A DNA stretch of 64,000 nucleotides, from the NCBI RefSeq assembly GCF_900111245.1, contig NZ_FOGO01000008.1, positions 124,001 through 188,000 of the forward strand, in the 5' to 3' direction. Below are positions 7,682-17,104 of this stretch, one piece after another. This DNA comes from Streptomyces qinglanensis (lineage in GTDB: Bacteria; Actinomycetota; Actinomycetes; Streptomycetales; Streptomycetaceae). Position numbers and translations under genes: made by a program. Every line of letters begins with the position of its first letter. Positions within the stretch are counted from its first letter, which is position 1. Below the pieces are notes generated by a model, which saw only the letters and a list, made by a program, of their open reading frames with translations, had not been told where the DNA came from and made no database searches.

Positions 7682-8344
7682 TCAGGGCCGGTCCCAGGTC
7701 CGGGGTGCGGGCTGTGCGCCGGAGCCGCCCGGGGACTGTTCCCCCGGTCCGTTCGGGGACTGCTCCGCGGCACCTCCCGGGGACTGCTCCGCGCTGCTGT
7801 CCGGCGTGGCCGGCCGCGCCGCGAGGTCGGCCAGGTCGCCCCAGCCCAGCGGGTAGGGGACGTCGGCGTCCGTGGGGGGCACCGGCGGCTCGCCGCCCGC
7901 CCGGTTGAAGTCCGTCAGCGCCTCGATGAGCGCGGCGCGCCGGTCGGGGGCGAGCCGTTCGACGACGGCCGCCAGCTCCCGGCGGCGGCGGGAGGTGACG
8001 CTGCCCACGATGCGCCGCCCCTCGCCGGTGAGCGTGAGGAGGGTCTCGCGGCGGTTGTGCGGGTTGGTCTGGCGGTCCACGAACCCGGCCGTGATCAGCC
8101 GGTCCGCCATCCGCATGGCCGTCGAGGGCGCCACCCGCAGCAGCTCGGCGACCGCGACGAGCTTGGTGGCGCCGCGGGAGGAGAGGGCCACCAGCATCCG
8201 GAACTGCGGCAGCGTCACCCGGTCCTCGACCTCGGCCAGCGAACTGGCCGACACCGCCACCAGCACCCTGGACGCGGTCAGTACGGCGCGGGTGACCGCG
8301 TCCACATCGTCCAAACCCTCCAGCGGGTCTCCGCTCTCGGTCAT
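7682..8344 (-). CDS. MarR-family transcriptional regulator
   Basis: 220 residues. The MarR winged helix occupies about residues 20-150: LPQFRMLVALSSRG, LLRVAPSTAMRMADRLITAG (recognition helix) and a wing with NPHNRRETLLTLTGEG. The last 60 residues are a low-complexity tail with three EQSPxG units, unusual for the family and probably disordered. Predicted dimeric repressor sensing a small hydrophobic ligand or oxidant; the target is unknown. It lies downstream of the phosphatase gene on the same strand with a 92-bp gap, so its own promoter is possible. Confidence 0.88.
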   Translation of the reverse strand: MTESGDPLEGLDDVDAVTRAVLTASRVLVAVSASSLAEVEDRVTLPQFRMLVALSSRGATKLVAVAELLRVAPSTAMRMADRLITAGFVDRQTNPHNRRETLLTLTGEGRRIVGSVTSRRRRELAAVVERLAPDRRAALIEALTDFNRAGGEPPVPPTDADVPYPLGWGDLADLAARPATPDSSAEQSPGGAAEQSPNGPGEQSPGGSGAQPAPRTWDRP

Positions 8345-8436
8345 GTCCCCTTTTTACCGCTTCCTTCTCTTCCGCATCCTGCGGTCTCCCGGGCCGGCCG
8401 GTTGCCGGACTGTTCGCCGCCTGGGCACACGGGGCC

Positions 8437-9519
8437 TCAGTCGCGCCCGGTGCCGCGCCCCGGGCGGTAGCGCACCAGGAGCATCGCGGCGTCGTCGTCC
8501 TGGACGCCGCCGGTGTAGCGGTCCACATCCTCCCGCAGCGTGTCCAGCGCGGCCTGCGCGTCGCCAGTGCGCAACAGCCCGCCCTTGTCCTTGAGCGGGT
8601 AGAAGTCGCCCTCGCCGTTCCGGGCCTCGGTCACCCCGTCGGTGTAGAGGAGGAGTTGGTCGCCCGGCGCGAACTCGGTGCTGAACGCGGCGGGCGGCTC
8701 GCCGCCGTGCGCGGCCAGCCCGAGCGGCAGCGCGTAGCTGGCGGGCCGGGGGAAGTCCACGACGCCGCCCCGGCGGACCAGCATCGGCGGCGGATGGCCG
8801 TGGTTGAGGAAGACCACGGTGCGCTCCTTGGGGCGGACCTCGGCGATGATGGCCGTCACGAACTTCTCGTCCTCCAGCTCGCGGCCCACGCTGCGCTCCA
8901 GCCGGGCGCCCAACTGCGTCAGGTCCGGCTCCTCGTAGGCGGCCTCCCGGAAGGTGCCCAGCACCACGGACGCGGTCTCCACCGCCGCCAGCCCCTTGCC
9001 CTGCACATCGCCGACGATCAGCCGTATCCGGTCGGCGGACGCGGCCACCTCGTACAGATCGCCGCCGATCCGCGCCTCGGCCACGGCCGAGGTGTAGGAG
9101 ACCGCCACCCGCAGCGGGCCCGCGCTGCGCGGTACCGGACGCAGCAGCACCCGCTGGGCGACCTCCGCGATCGAGCGCACGCTGGCCAGTTCCTCCTCGC
9201 GCCGGCCCCGCATGATCGCGGCCACCACACCGGCGACGGTGACCCCGGCGACGGACGCCAGGGCCGTGTAGCCGCGCCGGGTCAGCAGGAGGTCGTCGTA
9301 GATCCCCAGCCCGACGCAGAGCAGCATCGCCAGCGCGCCGACCACCAGAGTGCGCCGCCAGGTGCCGACCAGTCCGGCGAAGGCGGGGCCGAGGGAGACC
9401 AGCGGCAGGAAGCCCACCTCGGGGCCGGCCAGCATGTCGACACCGGCCACCACCGCCATCACCAGGACCGGCAGCAGTACCAGCACGGTGTAGGTACGCT
9501 GCTCGCGCCCCTCAGCCAT
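8437..9519 (-). CDS. Membrane-anchored PP2C/SpoIIE-type serine phosphatase (RsbU-like)
   Basis: 360 residues. Residues 1-110 contain four hydrophobic segments (TYTVLVLLPVLVMAVVAGVD and following). A short linker then leads to a SpoIIE/PPM domain with the metal-binding Asp positions in IGGDLYEV, IVGDVQGKG, LLLYTDGVTEARNGEG and DDDAAMLLVRY. Such phosphatases dephosphorylate anti-anti-sigma proteins in partner-switching pathways. The start ATG at 9519 follows GGGAG; a longer GTG start exists 21 bp upstream. No anti-sigma or STAS partner is encoded nearby. Confidence 0.88.
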   Translation of the reverse strand: MAEGREQRTYTVLVLLPVLVMAVVAGVDMLAGPEVGFLPLVSLGPAFAGLVGTWRRTLVVGALAMLLCVGLGIYDDLLLTRRGYTALASVAGVTVAGVVAAIMRGRREEELASVRSIAEVAQRVLLRPVPRSAGPLRVAVSYTSAVAEARIGGDLYEVAASADRIRLIVGDVQGKGLAAVETASVVLGTFREAAYEEPDLTQLGARLERSVGRELEDEKFVTAIIAEVRPKERTVVFLNHGHPPPMLVRRGGVVDFPRPASYALPLGLAAHGGEPPAAFSTEFAPGDQLLLYTDGVTEARNGEGDFYPLKDKGGLLRTGDAQAALDTLREDVDRYTGGVQDDDAAMLLVRYRPGRGTGRD

Positions 9520-9796
9520 GGTGCTCCCTTGCGACGTCACGCGTGCGGAACCGCTTCCGCCGCGGCCCTTTCGCTCGGAACTTCACCCTAAGCAACGGCC
9601 GCAGCGGGCCACGGGTGCCCCGGCCGTCTCGTTATCCGATCGCAGCGCCCCGCCGCGGGCGCCCGGACCTGCCGCGCGGCCCGTCGCGGCAGCGGTTCCC
9701 GACAGGCCCGCGCCCTTCAGGAGCCCTGGACCCGCGCCCTGTGCGCTGTCCGCGGCAGGGCGCGGAGGGCCCGCCGGAGCCGCGGCCGGGACGTGC

Positions 9797-12700
9797 TCAC
9801 CCCCGTTCCGGCGCCCGGGTGCCCGGCTGCCGGAGCAGGGCCGCCTCCACGGCGGCCACCCGGTCGGCCAGCAGACCGAGCGCCGCGACGGCGCGGGCCA
9901 TCGGGTCGGTGTCCGTGTCGCCGAGGGCCTGCGTGCGGACGTAGCCGCGCTTGATCTCCGCCCACCGGTCCGCCCGGTCGCCGGTGAGCACGCCGCGCAG
10001 TTCGGCCAGCTTGAGCAGGTTGGCCTCGGCGTCCGCGGTGAGGGTCTGCGCCTCGGCGGTGAAGTGGTCCTCGACCAGGGCGCCCAGCTCCGCGTCGTTC
10101 ATGACCGGCTGCACCCGCTGCACGATCTTGTTCATGGTGCGGTACGAGCCCTGGAGCCGGAACGGCGGCTCGGTGCGGGTCGCGTCGGTCTGTCCGGCGG
10201 AGGCGATATAGGCCCGGTTGACCGCGAGGACGGTCTCGCGCACCGCCAGCACGTGGCGCAGCACGGCCAGGATCCGGTCCAGCTCGGCGGGCGGGCAGGG
10301 GTGGGAGAGCCGGTCGGCCCGCGCCTCGGACGCGCCCCGGGCCAGCGCGACCAGCAGTTCGACGTCCGCCCGGGGGCGGGCAGCGAGCGGCGCCAGCACC
10401 GGGTGGGAGGTCAGCGCGTTCTCCACGAAGCTGAGCGCGAAGGCGTCCTGCTTGCCCGTCAGGACCTCGCCCAGGTTCCACACGTCGGCCCGGTTGGCCA
10501 GCATGTCGGGGATGCGGAAGCGGCTGCCGGAACCGGTGTAGGGGTTTCCGGCCATGCAGACGGCGAAGCGCTTGCCGCGCAGGTCGTAGGTGTGCGGTGC
10601 GCCCTCCCAGACGCCCTCCACCCGCCGGGTGCCGTCGCACAGCGGGATGAACTTCTCCAGGAACTCCGGTGCGGTGTGCTGGATGTCGTCCACGTACAGC
10701 AGGGTGTTGCTGCCCGCCTTCAGCGCGAGGTTGATCTTCTCCAGTTCCTGCCGCGCCGTCGCGTGCGGCGCCTGGGCCGGGTCCAGGGAGGTCACCCCGG
10801 AGCCGAGGGCCGGGCCGTTCACCTTGACGAGCAGCAGCCCGAGCCGTTCGGCCACGTACTCCAGCAGTGTCGTCTTGCCGTAACCCGGCGGGGAGAGCAG
10901 GAGCAGCAGTCCGCCGAGCGCCCCGGCTCCGGTGTCGGTACCGAGCTGCTTGGCCAGGTTCTCGCCGATCAGCGGCAGCCACACCTCGTCGATGAGCCTG
11001 CTGCGGACGAACCCGGGCAGGGCCTGCGGCCGGTGGTCGGCCAGCCGCAGCCGGTCCCGCTCCTGCCCGACCAGCCGGGCGCGGCGCCGCTGGTGGGCAC
11101 GGAAGGCGGGCACGGCCTCGGCCCGGAAGGCGGCGGTGCGGGCGAGGAACTCGTCGATCCGCACGGTGAGTTCGCCGTCCCGGACGCGCGGGTGGGCGCC
11201 GAGCAGCCCGCTCACGGTGCGGGTGAGCGGCGCGTCGCCGTCGTAGCGCTCCAGCTCCGGGCACAGGTGCGCGGCCACCGCCTCGGCGAGGTCGCCGGGG
11301 GTGGCGCCGGAGCCGGTGGAGCGGGCATAGGAGGACAGCCAGGCGGTGGCCAGTTGATGCCGTTCGGCGAGGGTGTCCAGCGCGGCGAGGTCGGCCAGGT
11401 AGCCGTCGTGGAGGTCAGGTTCGACGCCGTGCCGGAACTTCTCCAGCAGCGCACGGGCAGCGCCGCTCAGGACGAACCCGGCGGGGTTGCCGGTCAGTTC
11501 GTGCAGCAGGTAATCGGCGGCGGCCTCCGGCCGGCCGCCGGCCCCGGCGGTGGCCGGCTGCTCCCGGCCGAACGCCCCGATCGCGGCGGCCAGTTCGTCG
11601 CGGAGTCCGGCGCCGGCCGCCACCGGGCCGAAGGTCTCGCCCGCGCGGGCCAGCGAGACCGCCCGCCGCGTCCAGGCGTCCCGCTGTCCGGGCGCGGTGC
11701 CGTGGGTCCAGAACAACTGCGCGGCGGCGCGGGCGCCCGGCTCGTGGCGCAGCGCTCCGGCCCCCTCGTGCAGCTCCAGCAGCGTGCGCAGGACGAGGAC
11801 GGCGTCGTGGTCGTGGACGCCGCGCTCGTAGCCCTCGTCGTAGGCGTCCCGGGCGGCCTGCCGGACCAGTCCGGGCAGGTCCTCGACCGCACCGAGGGCC
11901 TGCGGGCCGTGCTCGTCCAGCAGCCGGGCCGCCAGGTGCTCGGCGCGGTAGACCTCCGCCGACTCGGACGGGAGCAGCCGCTCGCCCAGCGCGCGGTCGG
12001 CCAGCAGTTCCGGGTCGGTGACGGGCGTGCGGTAGTCGGTGCCGGTCAGGGTGAGGGCCAGCCCGTCCCCGTCGGGTACCAGGGTCAGGTCCAGCGGCTG
12101 GGTGTTGACCGCGAAGCGGTGGCGGCCCAGGCGCAGCACGCTGCCGCCGTCCAGATAGAGCTCGCCGCGGTCCCGCAGGGCACGCGCCGCCTCCTGGCGC
12201 GCGGTCGACAGCCGGTCCTCCAACTCCTGGGCGCGGGCCGACTCGCCGGACTCGCGCAGGGCACCGGCGGTGCGCCGCACGGCGTCCGCCATCGGGTCGG
12301 AGGTGAAGAACGCGGCGAGTTCCTGGCTGTCGGCCAGTTCGGCGGCGCGCCGGGCGAGGGTGCCCAGGGTGCGCTCGGCGGAGCCGACGAGCTGTTCGGT
12401 GCGGCGGGCCCTGGCGTCGGCCAGCGCCTGCTTGCGGGCGGCGAAGGCGTCGTTGAGCTCGGCGCGCTTGGCGTCGAGGTCGGCGAGGAAGTCGGGGGAC
12501 TCGGCGAACCGCCGCTCCAGGTCCTCGACCTTCGCCAGCAGCCGGGCGTGCTGGGTGTCGCACTGCTGCGGGGTGTCGCCCGCGGCGAGCGCGGCGGTCA
12601 GGGACTGGCCCAGCAGCGCGAACTCCGCGGCGAACTCGGCCTGGGACTCGCTCGCGAGCAGGGTGCGGCGGCGGGCCTCCGCCGTGGCGCGGGCCCGGTT

Positions 12701-14758
12701 GAGCCCGCCGGCCACCTCCGAGACGCGCTCCAGGACGGCGGTGCGCACGGCCGCGTCGCCCGCCTCCAGTGCGCCGATCACCTCGGTGACGGTGCGCAGC
12801 CCTTGGTCCAGGGCGCCGATCCGCTCGGCGACGGCGGCGGCCTCGGCGGCCGTGCCGGCGTCCCGCGCGGCGGCGATCAGCTCCTCGATTTCGCGGTGGT
12901 GGTCCGCGAACGCGTCCTCCTCGCGCAGGCTCTCGACCGCCCGCAGGCCGAAGGCGGCCAGTTCGGATGCGGCTTCGGCCGCCAGTTCGGCGGCGCGCGC
13001 GGTGTCGGCGTAGCGCGTCTCGGCGCAGCCGAGCAGTCTGCCCTGGGCGGCGCGCAGCGCGGTCAGCCCCTCGACCCACGCGGCGGCCGGGCGGGGCTCG
13101 TCGCCGCGCACCTGCCGCACCACCGCGGCCAGCGCTGCTGCCGCGGCCTCCAGCTCCTCGGCAGCCTGCCGGGTGAGGTCGCGGACGGTCTCGAACTCGG
13201 CGAGGACCTGCGCGGCGGTGCCCGCCAGCTCCTGGAGCGGGGTGTGCAGGTCCCCCGTCTCCGGGGCGCCCAGCCAGGGGTGGCTGTCCGCGGTGCGCTC
13301 GCAGGCCGCGGCCAGGGCCCGGTAGCGCTCCGCGGTCGGCTCACCGTGTGCGGGCGCGGCGGAGCGGGCGACGGCCAGGCAGGCGGAGATGCCGCCGACC
13401 AGGTCCCGGTTGCCGATCCGGGCCAGCGGTCCGGCGTCCCCGCCCGCCGCTCCTCCCGAGGCGGCCTCGAACGCGTCGGACACGTACGGGGACGCCCAGG
13501 TCTGCACGGTGTGCACCCGTCCGGGCTCCGCGCCGTCGTCGCCGTCCGCGCGCAGCACGGCCAGGGTGCCGTCGCCGAAGAGCGCGTGCCCCTTGCAGAC
13601 CAGCGGGGCGGCGAACTCCTGGCGCAGGGTGCTGTAGGACAACAGCAGGTCGCGGCCGCCGTCCTGGGGCGCGTGGAAGGCGAAGAGCACGTCCTCCCCG
13701 TTGGGGGCCCGCAGTGCGGCCTCGAAGCCGAACCCGGCGGTGTCCACCGCGTCGAAGGTCTTCCACTCGCCCGAGGCCAGGCAGTAGCCGCCGGGGAAGA
13801 CGACGCCGCCGTCGCCGGGCAGTCGGCGGCAGGCCGCGCCGATCCCGTCCAGCCGGACCACCTGCCGGGTGAGCGGGTTGACGACCAGGTAGCGGCGCTG
13901 CTGCTCCTTGTAGGGCCGCACGCGCAGCAGGACGAGCGGGCCGACGGCGGCGTGGGCGATCTCCGCGTCCGCGAGCGACTGGAGGGCGTCGCTGACGGGC
14001 TCGCGGTACAGCTCGCCGGAGTCCGCGGCACCGGGGCCGTCCCCGGTACCGGGCCTGTCCGTCTCGTTCCCGGTTCCGGTGCCGTTCCCGTCCCCGACGG
14101 TGAGGAAGCCGCCGACCGTGGAGACCTGGATCCCGTCGCCGATCGCGACGTACGGACGGCGCCCGGAGACGTGGTCCTCGCGGGTCGCCTCGGTCCACGC
14201 CAGGTCCGGCTCGGGCGGGGCGGTGTGGTCGCGTTCGCCGCGCGCGTCCAGGAACCGGGCGCTGCCGCCGTCCGGGGCAATCTCCCAGCGCAGCACCCGG
14301 ATGTCGGCGGGGCTCTCGCCGGTCTGGAAGACGGCCAGCAGCCTGCCCTCGACCGGGCGCAGCCGCAGCAGCCTGGCGTGCCGGTAGTAGCGGTGGAGCG
14401 CGGCGAACTCGTGCCGGAAGTCCGCGTCGTCCAGCAGTCCGGGGACCGCGTCGGCGGGCAGCGGGTTCAGCTCCCGGTCGTGGAGGGTCAGCACGTCGCC
14501 CGGTTCGGTGCGGCCGTCCGCGGGGGCCACGGCGTGGCGGCCGAACAGCAGCCGGTCCCCCACCGCCACCACGTCGCGCGGCAGGCTCGGGCGTGCGGTG
14601 TGCAGCCGTCCGGTGCCGGCCAGCCCCAGCCGCCGGGCGCCGAACTCCTCGGTGCGCAGCGCATCGAGCGCCTCGGCGCGGCGGGCGAGTTCGGCGGCCT
14701 GCGCGGCGAGCCGGTCGCGCAGCACCTCGTACGTTCCGGTGTCCGGACCGGTGTCCAT
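9797..14758 (-). CDS. Giant DUF3686 / AAA+ ATPase ('DNA repair ATPase' family)
   Basis: 1653 residues. The N-terminal 450 or so match the DUF3686 pattern of repeated beta-rich segments (RLGLAGTGRLHTARP, VAVGDRLLFGRHA, LYREPVSDALQSLADAEIAH). Residues about 500-930 are an Ala/Glu-rich helical and probable coiled-coil region. A MoxR-like AAA+ domain starts near residue 1250, with Walker A LLSPPGYGKTTLLEYVAERL near residue 1290 and Walker B TLLYVDDIQH near residue 1356. The family name 'DNA repair ATPase' is an annotation tradition; the biochemical role is not established. It is the last gene of the yqiJ-flotillin unit, 91 bp behind the flotillin stop, so it probably remodels or is recruited to a flotillin membrane platform (inference). 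Confidence 0.85.
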   Translation of the reverse strand: MDTGPDTGTYEVLRDRLAAQAAELARRAEALDALRTEEFGARRLGLAGTGRLHTARPSLPRDVVAVGDRLLFGRHAVAPADGRTEPGDVLTLHDRELNPLPADAVPGLLDDADFRHEFAALHRYYRHARLLRLRPVEGRLLAVFQTGESPADIRVLRWEIAPDGGSARFLDARGERDHTAPPEPDLAWTEATREDHVSGRRPYVAIGDGIQVSTVGGFLTVGDGNGTGTGNETDRPGTGDGPGAADSGELYREPVSDALQSLADAEIAHAAVGPLVLLRVRPYKEQQRRYLVVNPLTRQVVRLDGIGAACRRLPGDGGVVFPGGYCLASGEWKTFDAVDTAGFGFEAALRAPNGEDVLFAFHAPQDGGRDLLLSYSTLRQEFAAPLVCKGHALFGDGTLAVLRADGDDGAEPGRVHTVQTWASPYVSDAFEAASGGAAGGDAGPLARIGNRDLVGGISACLAVARSAAPAHGEPTAERYRALAAACERTADSHPWLGAPETGDLHTPLQELAGTAAQVLAEFETVRDLTRQAAEELEAAAAALAAVVRQVRGDEPRPAAAWVEGLTALRAAQGRLLGCAETRYADTARAAELAAEAASELAAFGLRAVESLREEDAFADHHREIEELIAAARDAGTAAEAAAVAERIGALDQGLRTVTEVIGALEAGDAAVRTAVLERVSEVAGGLNRARATAEARRRTLLASESQAEFAAEFALLGQSLTAALAAGDTPQQCDTQHARLLAKVEDLERRFAESPDFLADLDAKRAELNDAFAARKQALADARARRTEQLVGSAERTLGTLARRAAELADSQELAAFFTSDPMADAVRRTAGALRESGESARAQELEDRLSTARQEAARALRDRGELYLDGGSVLRLGRHRFAVNTQPLDLTLVPDGDGLALTLTGTDYRTPVTDPELLADRALGERLLPSESAEVYRAEHLAARLLDEHGPQALGAVEDLPGLVRQAARDAYDEGYERGVHDHDAVLVLRTLLELHEGAGALRHEPGARAAAQLFWTHGTAPGQRDAWTRRAVSLARAGETFGPVAAGAGLRDELAAAIGAFGREQPATAGAGGRPEAAADYLLHELTGNPAGFVLSGAARALLEKFRHGVEPDLHDGYLADLAALDTLAERHQLATAWLSSYARSTGSGATPGDLAEAVAAHLCPELERYDGDAPLTRTVSGLLGAHPRVRDGELTVRIDEFLARTAAFRAEAVPAFRAHQRRRARLVGQERDRLRLADHRPQALPGFVRSRLIDEVWLPLIGENLAKQLGTDTGAGALGGLLLLLSPPGYGKTTLLEYVAERLGLLLVKVNGPALGSGVTSLDPAQAPHATARQELEKINLALKAGSNTLLYVDDIQHTAPEFLEKFIPLCDGTRRVEGVWEGAPHTYDLRGKRFAVCMAGNPYTGSGSRFRIPDMLANRADVWNLGEVLTGKQDAFALSFVENALTSHPVLAPLAARPRADVELLVALARGASEARADRLSHPCPPAELDRILAVLRHVLAVRETVLAVNRAYIASAGQTDATRTEPPFRLQGSYRTMNKIVQRVQPVMNDAELGALVEDHFTAEAQTLTADAEANLLKLAELRGVLTGDRADRWAEIKRGYVRTQALGDTDTDPMARAVAALGLLADRVAAVEAALLRQPGTRAPERG

Positions 14759-14849
14759 CGCGGGCTTCCTTCCTCGGAGCGGGTGGGTGCGGGGCCGGTG
14801 CGGCCTGCCGGGACACGCCGGTCCCGGCAGGCCGGTTGCGGGCTGCGGG

Positions 14850-16922
14850 TCAGTCCTGGCCGCCGCTGTGCGCGGCGGCGGTGCGGCCGTCCCCGTTCAG
14901 TTCGGCCAGCGGCATGTCCGCCAGACCGAGCTTGCGTGCGGTCTGCAGCAGTTCGCCCAGTTGCCCGGACTGCTGCCCGCCGTCGCTCATCAGCTTCGTC
15001 AGCAGCGCGGAGACGGTCAGGTTCTGCACGTCGCCGGTGCTGAAGGAGCCCAGCACCCGGGTGAGGTCGCGGGTGAAGTCGGCGGAGCCGTCCAGCCACG
15101 GTCCGGCCAGGGCCTGCGCGGTGCGGGAGTTGTCGACGAAGCCGTCCACGCTCTTGCCCAGCGAGACGGCGGAGACGAGCCGGTCGAAGAAGGCGGACTC
15201 GCCGCCGACGATGTCGATGTCGGCGCTCTCCAGCCCCTTGGCCAGCACGGCGGCCTGTGCTTCGGCGAGCTGCCGCTGGGTGTCCAGGCCGGCCAGCCGC
15301 ACCTCCTTGTCGGCCTCCAGGCGCAGCCGGTACTCCTCGTGGGCGCGGGACGCCTCGTCCAGCGCGGCCATCGCCGCCGCCTTCTCCGTCAGGCCCGCGG
15401 CCTCGGCCTTGAGCTTCTCGCCGACCGCGGCGGCCTCCGCCTCCGCCCGGGCGCGGGCGCCCTCGGCCTCGGCGCGCAGCCGGGCCGCGACGGCCTCGGC
15501 CTCGGCCCGGCCGGCCTTCTCGATGACCTCGGCCTCCTTGTCGCGCACCTGGATCTCGGCGAGCCCCGGTGCGGCGTTCTCGGCCTGCACGCCCTCGGCC
15601 AGCCGCGCCTTGGCCTTGGCGTCCAGGTCGGCGGCCTTGAGCCGGGCCTCGGAGAGGGTGAGTTCCTCGGCGGCCCGGTGGGTGGCGGCCTGCTCGGCGG
15701 CCTCGGCCGCCTTGATGTCCTTGACCAGCTTCTCCTGCGCCTCGGCCTCGGCCGCGATGACGAGGGCCTGCCGGTCGCGCTCGGCCTCCTCGACCGTGCG
15801 CAGCTTCTTGATGGACTCCTCCTGCTCGGCGACGGTCCGGTCGACGGCGACGCGTTCGCGGATCACCTCGGCGATGTCCCGGCGCTGGGCCTCGACCTCC
15901 TTCTCCGCCGAGATGCGGGTCAGTTCGGTCTCCCGGTCGCGGGCGATGACCTCCAGGAGGCGGTCCTTCTCGATGCGCTCGTTCTCGATGGCGATGACGC
16001 GCTCGCGGTTCTTCTGGGCGACGGCGATCTCGCGGTTCTGGTTCTCGCGCTGCACCCCGAGCTGCTCCTCGGTGCGCAGGAACGCGGCCTGGGCGCGCTG
16101 CCGCTCCTCCTCCACGACCCGGGCCGTCTCGGCCTCCTCACGGGCCCGCACGGTCTCGATCTCGCGCTTCTGCTTGGTCTCGGCGTCCGCCTGGCGGCGC
16201 TCCAGCTCCAGGATCGCCTCGCGCGCGTCGACGTTCTGGCGGGTGATCTCCTTCTCCTCGCCGCGCTGGAACTCGTTGGTGCGCACGTGTTCGGCGGCGG
16301 TCAGCTCGGTGATCTTCCGGATGCCCTGCGCGTCCAGGACGTTGGCGGCGTCCAGTTGGGCCAGCGGCGTCTGCTCCAGATAGTCGATGGCCGCGTCCTC
16401 GAGGCTGTAGCCGTTCAGATCGGTGCCGATGACCTGGATGATGCGGTCGCGCAGTTCGTCGCGCTTGGTGTACAGGTCGGCGAAGTCGAGTTGCTTGCCG
16501 ACGGTCTTGAGCGCCTCGGAGAACTTGGCGTTGAACAGCTCCTGGAGCGTGCCCTTGTCGCTGGCCCGCTCGGTGCCGATGGCCTGCGCCACCTTGATGA
16601 CGTCCTCGACGGTCTTGTTCACCCGCACGAAGAAGGAGATGCGGATGTCGGCGCGGATGTTGTCCTTGCAGATCAGCCCGTCCCGGCCGGTGCGCGAGAT
16701 GTCGATGGTCTTCACCGAGATGTCCATGACCTCGGCCTTGTGCAGGACGGGCAGCACGACCTGCCCGGTGAAGGTGACGTCGACCTTGCGCATCTTGGAG
16801 ACGATCAGCGCACGCCCCTGCTCCACCTTGCGGAAGAGCCGGGAGACGACGAGCAGGGCGGCGAGCACGATCAGCAGGACGACGGCGACGAGCACGCCGA
16901 GGCCCAGGTTGAAGGTTTCCAT
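14850..16922 (-). CDS. Flotillin / SPFH-band 7 protein (YqiK-like)
   Basis: 690 residues. A single N-terminal membrane segment (GVLVAVVLLIVLAALLVV, residues about 9-26) anchors a band-7 domain with VVLPVLHKAEVMDISVKT and the pattern CKDNIRADIRISFFVRVNK. Residues about 210-580 form a long charged coiled coil with many EAE/AEA repeats, the flotillin signature. A C-terminal domain of about 110 residues ends in a helical tail. Flotillins assemble membrane microdomain cages. Gene order YqiJ-like, flotillin, DUF3686 ATPase is on one strand. ATG at 16922 starts the TM segment directly, so this start is firm. Confidence 0.92.
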   Translation of the reverse strand: METFNLGLGVLVAVVLLIVLAALLVVSRLFRKVEQGRALIVSKMRKVDVTFTGQVVLPVLHKAEVMDISVKTIDISRTGRDGLICKDNIRADIRISFFVRVNKTVEDVIKVAQAIGTERASDKGTLQELFNAKFSEALKTVGKQLDFADLYTKRDELRDRIIQVIGTDLNGYSLEDAAIDYLEQTPLAQLDAANVLDAQGIRKITELTAAEHVRTNEFQRGEEKEITRQNVDAREAILELERRQADAETKQKREIETVRAREEAETARVVEEERQRAQAAFLRTEEQLGVQRENQNREIAVAQKNRERVIAIENERIEKDRLLEVIARDRETELTRISAEKEVEAQRRDIAEVIRERVAVDRTVAEQEESIKKLRTVEEAERDRQALVIAAEAEAQEKLVKDIKAAEAAEQAATHRAAEELTLSEARLKAADLDAKAKARLAEGVQAENAAPGLAEIQVRDKEAEVIEKAGRAEAEAVAARLRAEAEGARARAEAEAAAVGEKLKAEAAGLTEKAAAMAALDEASRAHEEYRLRLEADKEVRLAGLDTQRQLAEAQAAVLAKGLESADIDIVGGESAFFDRLVSAVSLGKSVDGFVDNSRTAQALAGPWLDGSADFTRDLTRVLGSFSTGDVQNLTVSALLTKLMSDGGQQSGQLGELLQTARKLGLADMPLAELNGDGRTAAAHSGGQD

Positions 16923-17031
16923 GTGACGACCTCTACGAAGAAGGAGCGGCTCGGGGAGCCGGTGTGCGGCGGTGGTCCGGTGGCCCGCGGTCCGGCCGGG
17001 CGGCCGGTGCGCGCGCATGGCGGCGCGGCGG

Positions 17032-17095
17032 TCCGGGGGTCCGGTGGTCCGGTGGTCCGGTGGTTCGGTGGTTCGGTGGTTCGGTGGTTCGGTGA
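17032..17095. repeat. 9-bp tandem repeat (GGTCCGGTG / GGTTCGGTG)
   Basis: About seven units of period 9, first with C and then with T at one position, between the YqiJ-like and flotillin genes of the same operon. It lies in the 182-bp gap and would be transcribed; it may form an unstructured or quadruplex-prone linker in the mRNA. Confidence 0.85.
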
Positions 17096-17104
17096 TCCCG
17101 TGGG

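Noticed and set aside
9518..15043. 1841-codon open frame on the plus strand
   Set aside because: It is antisense to the DUF3686 ATPase gene with Gly/Gln/Val-rich translation and no domain; an artefact of high third-position GC.
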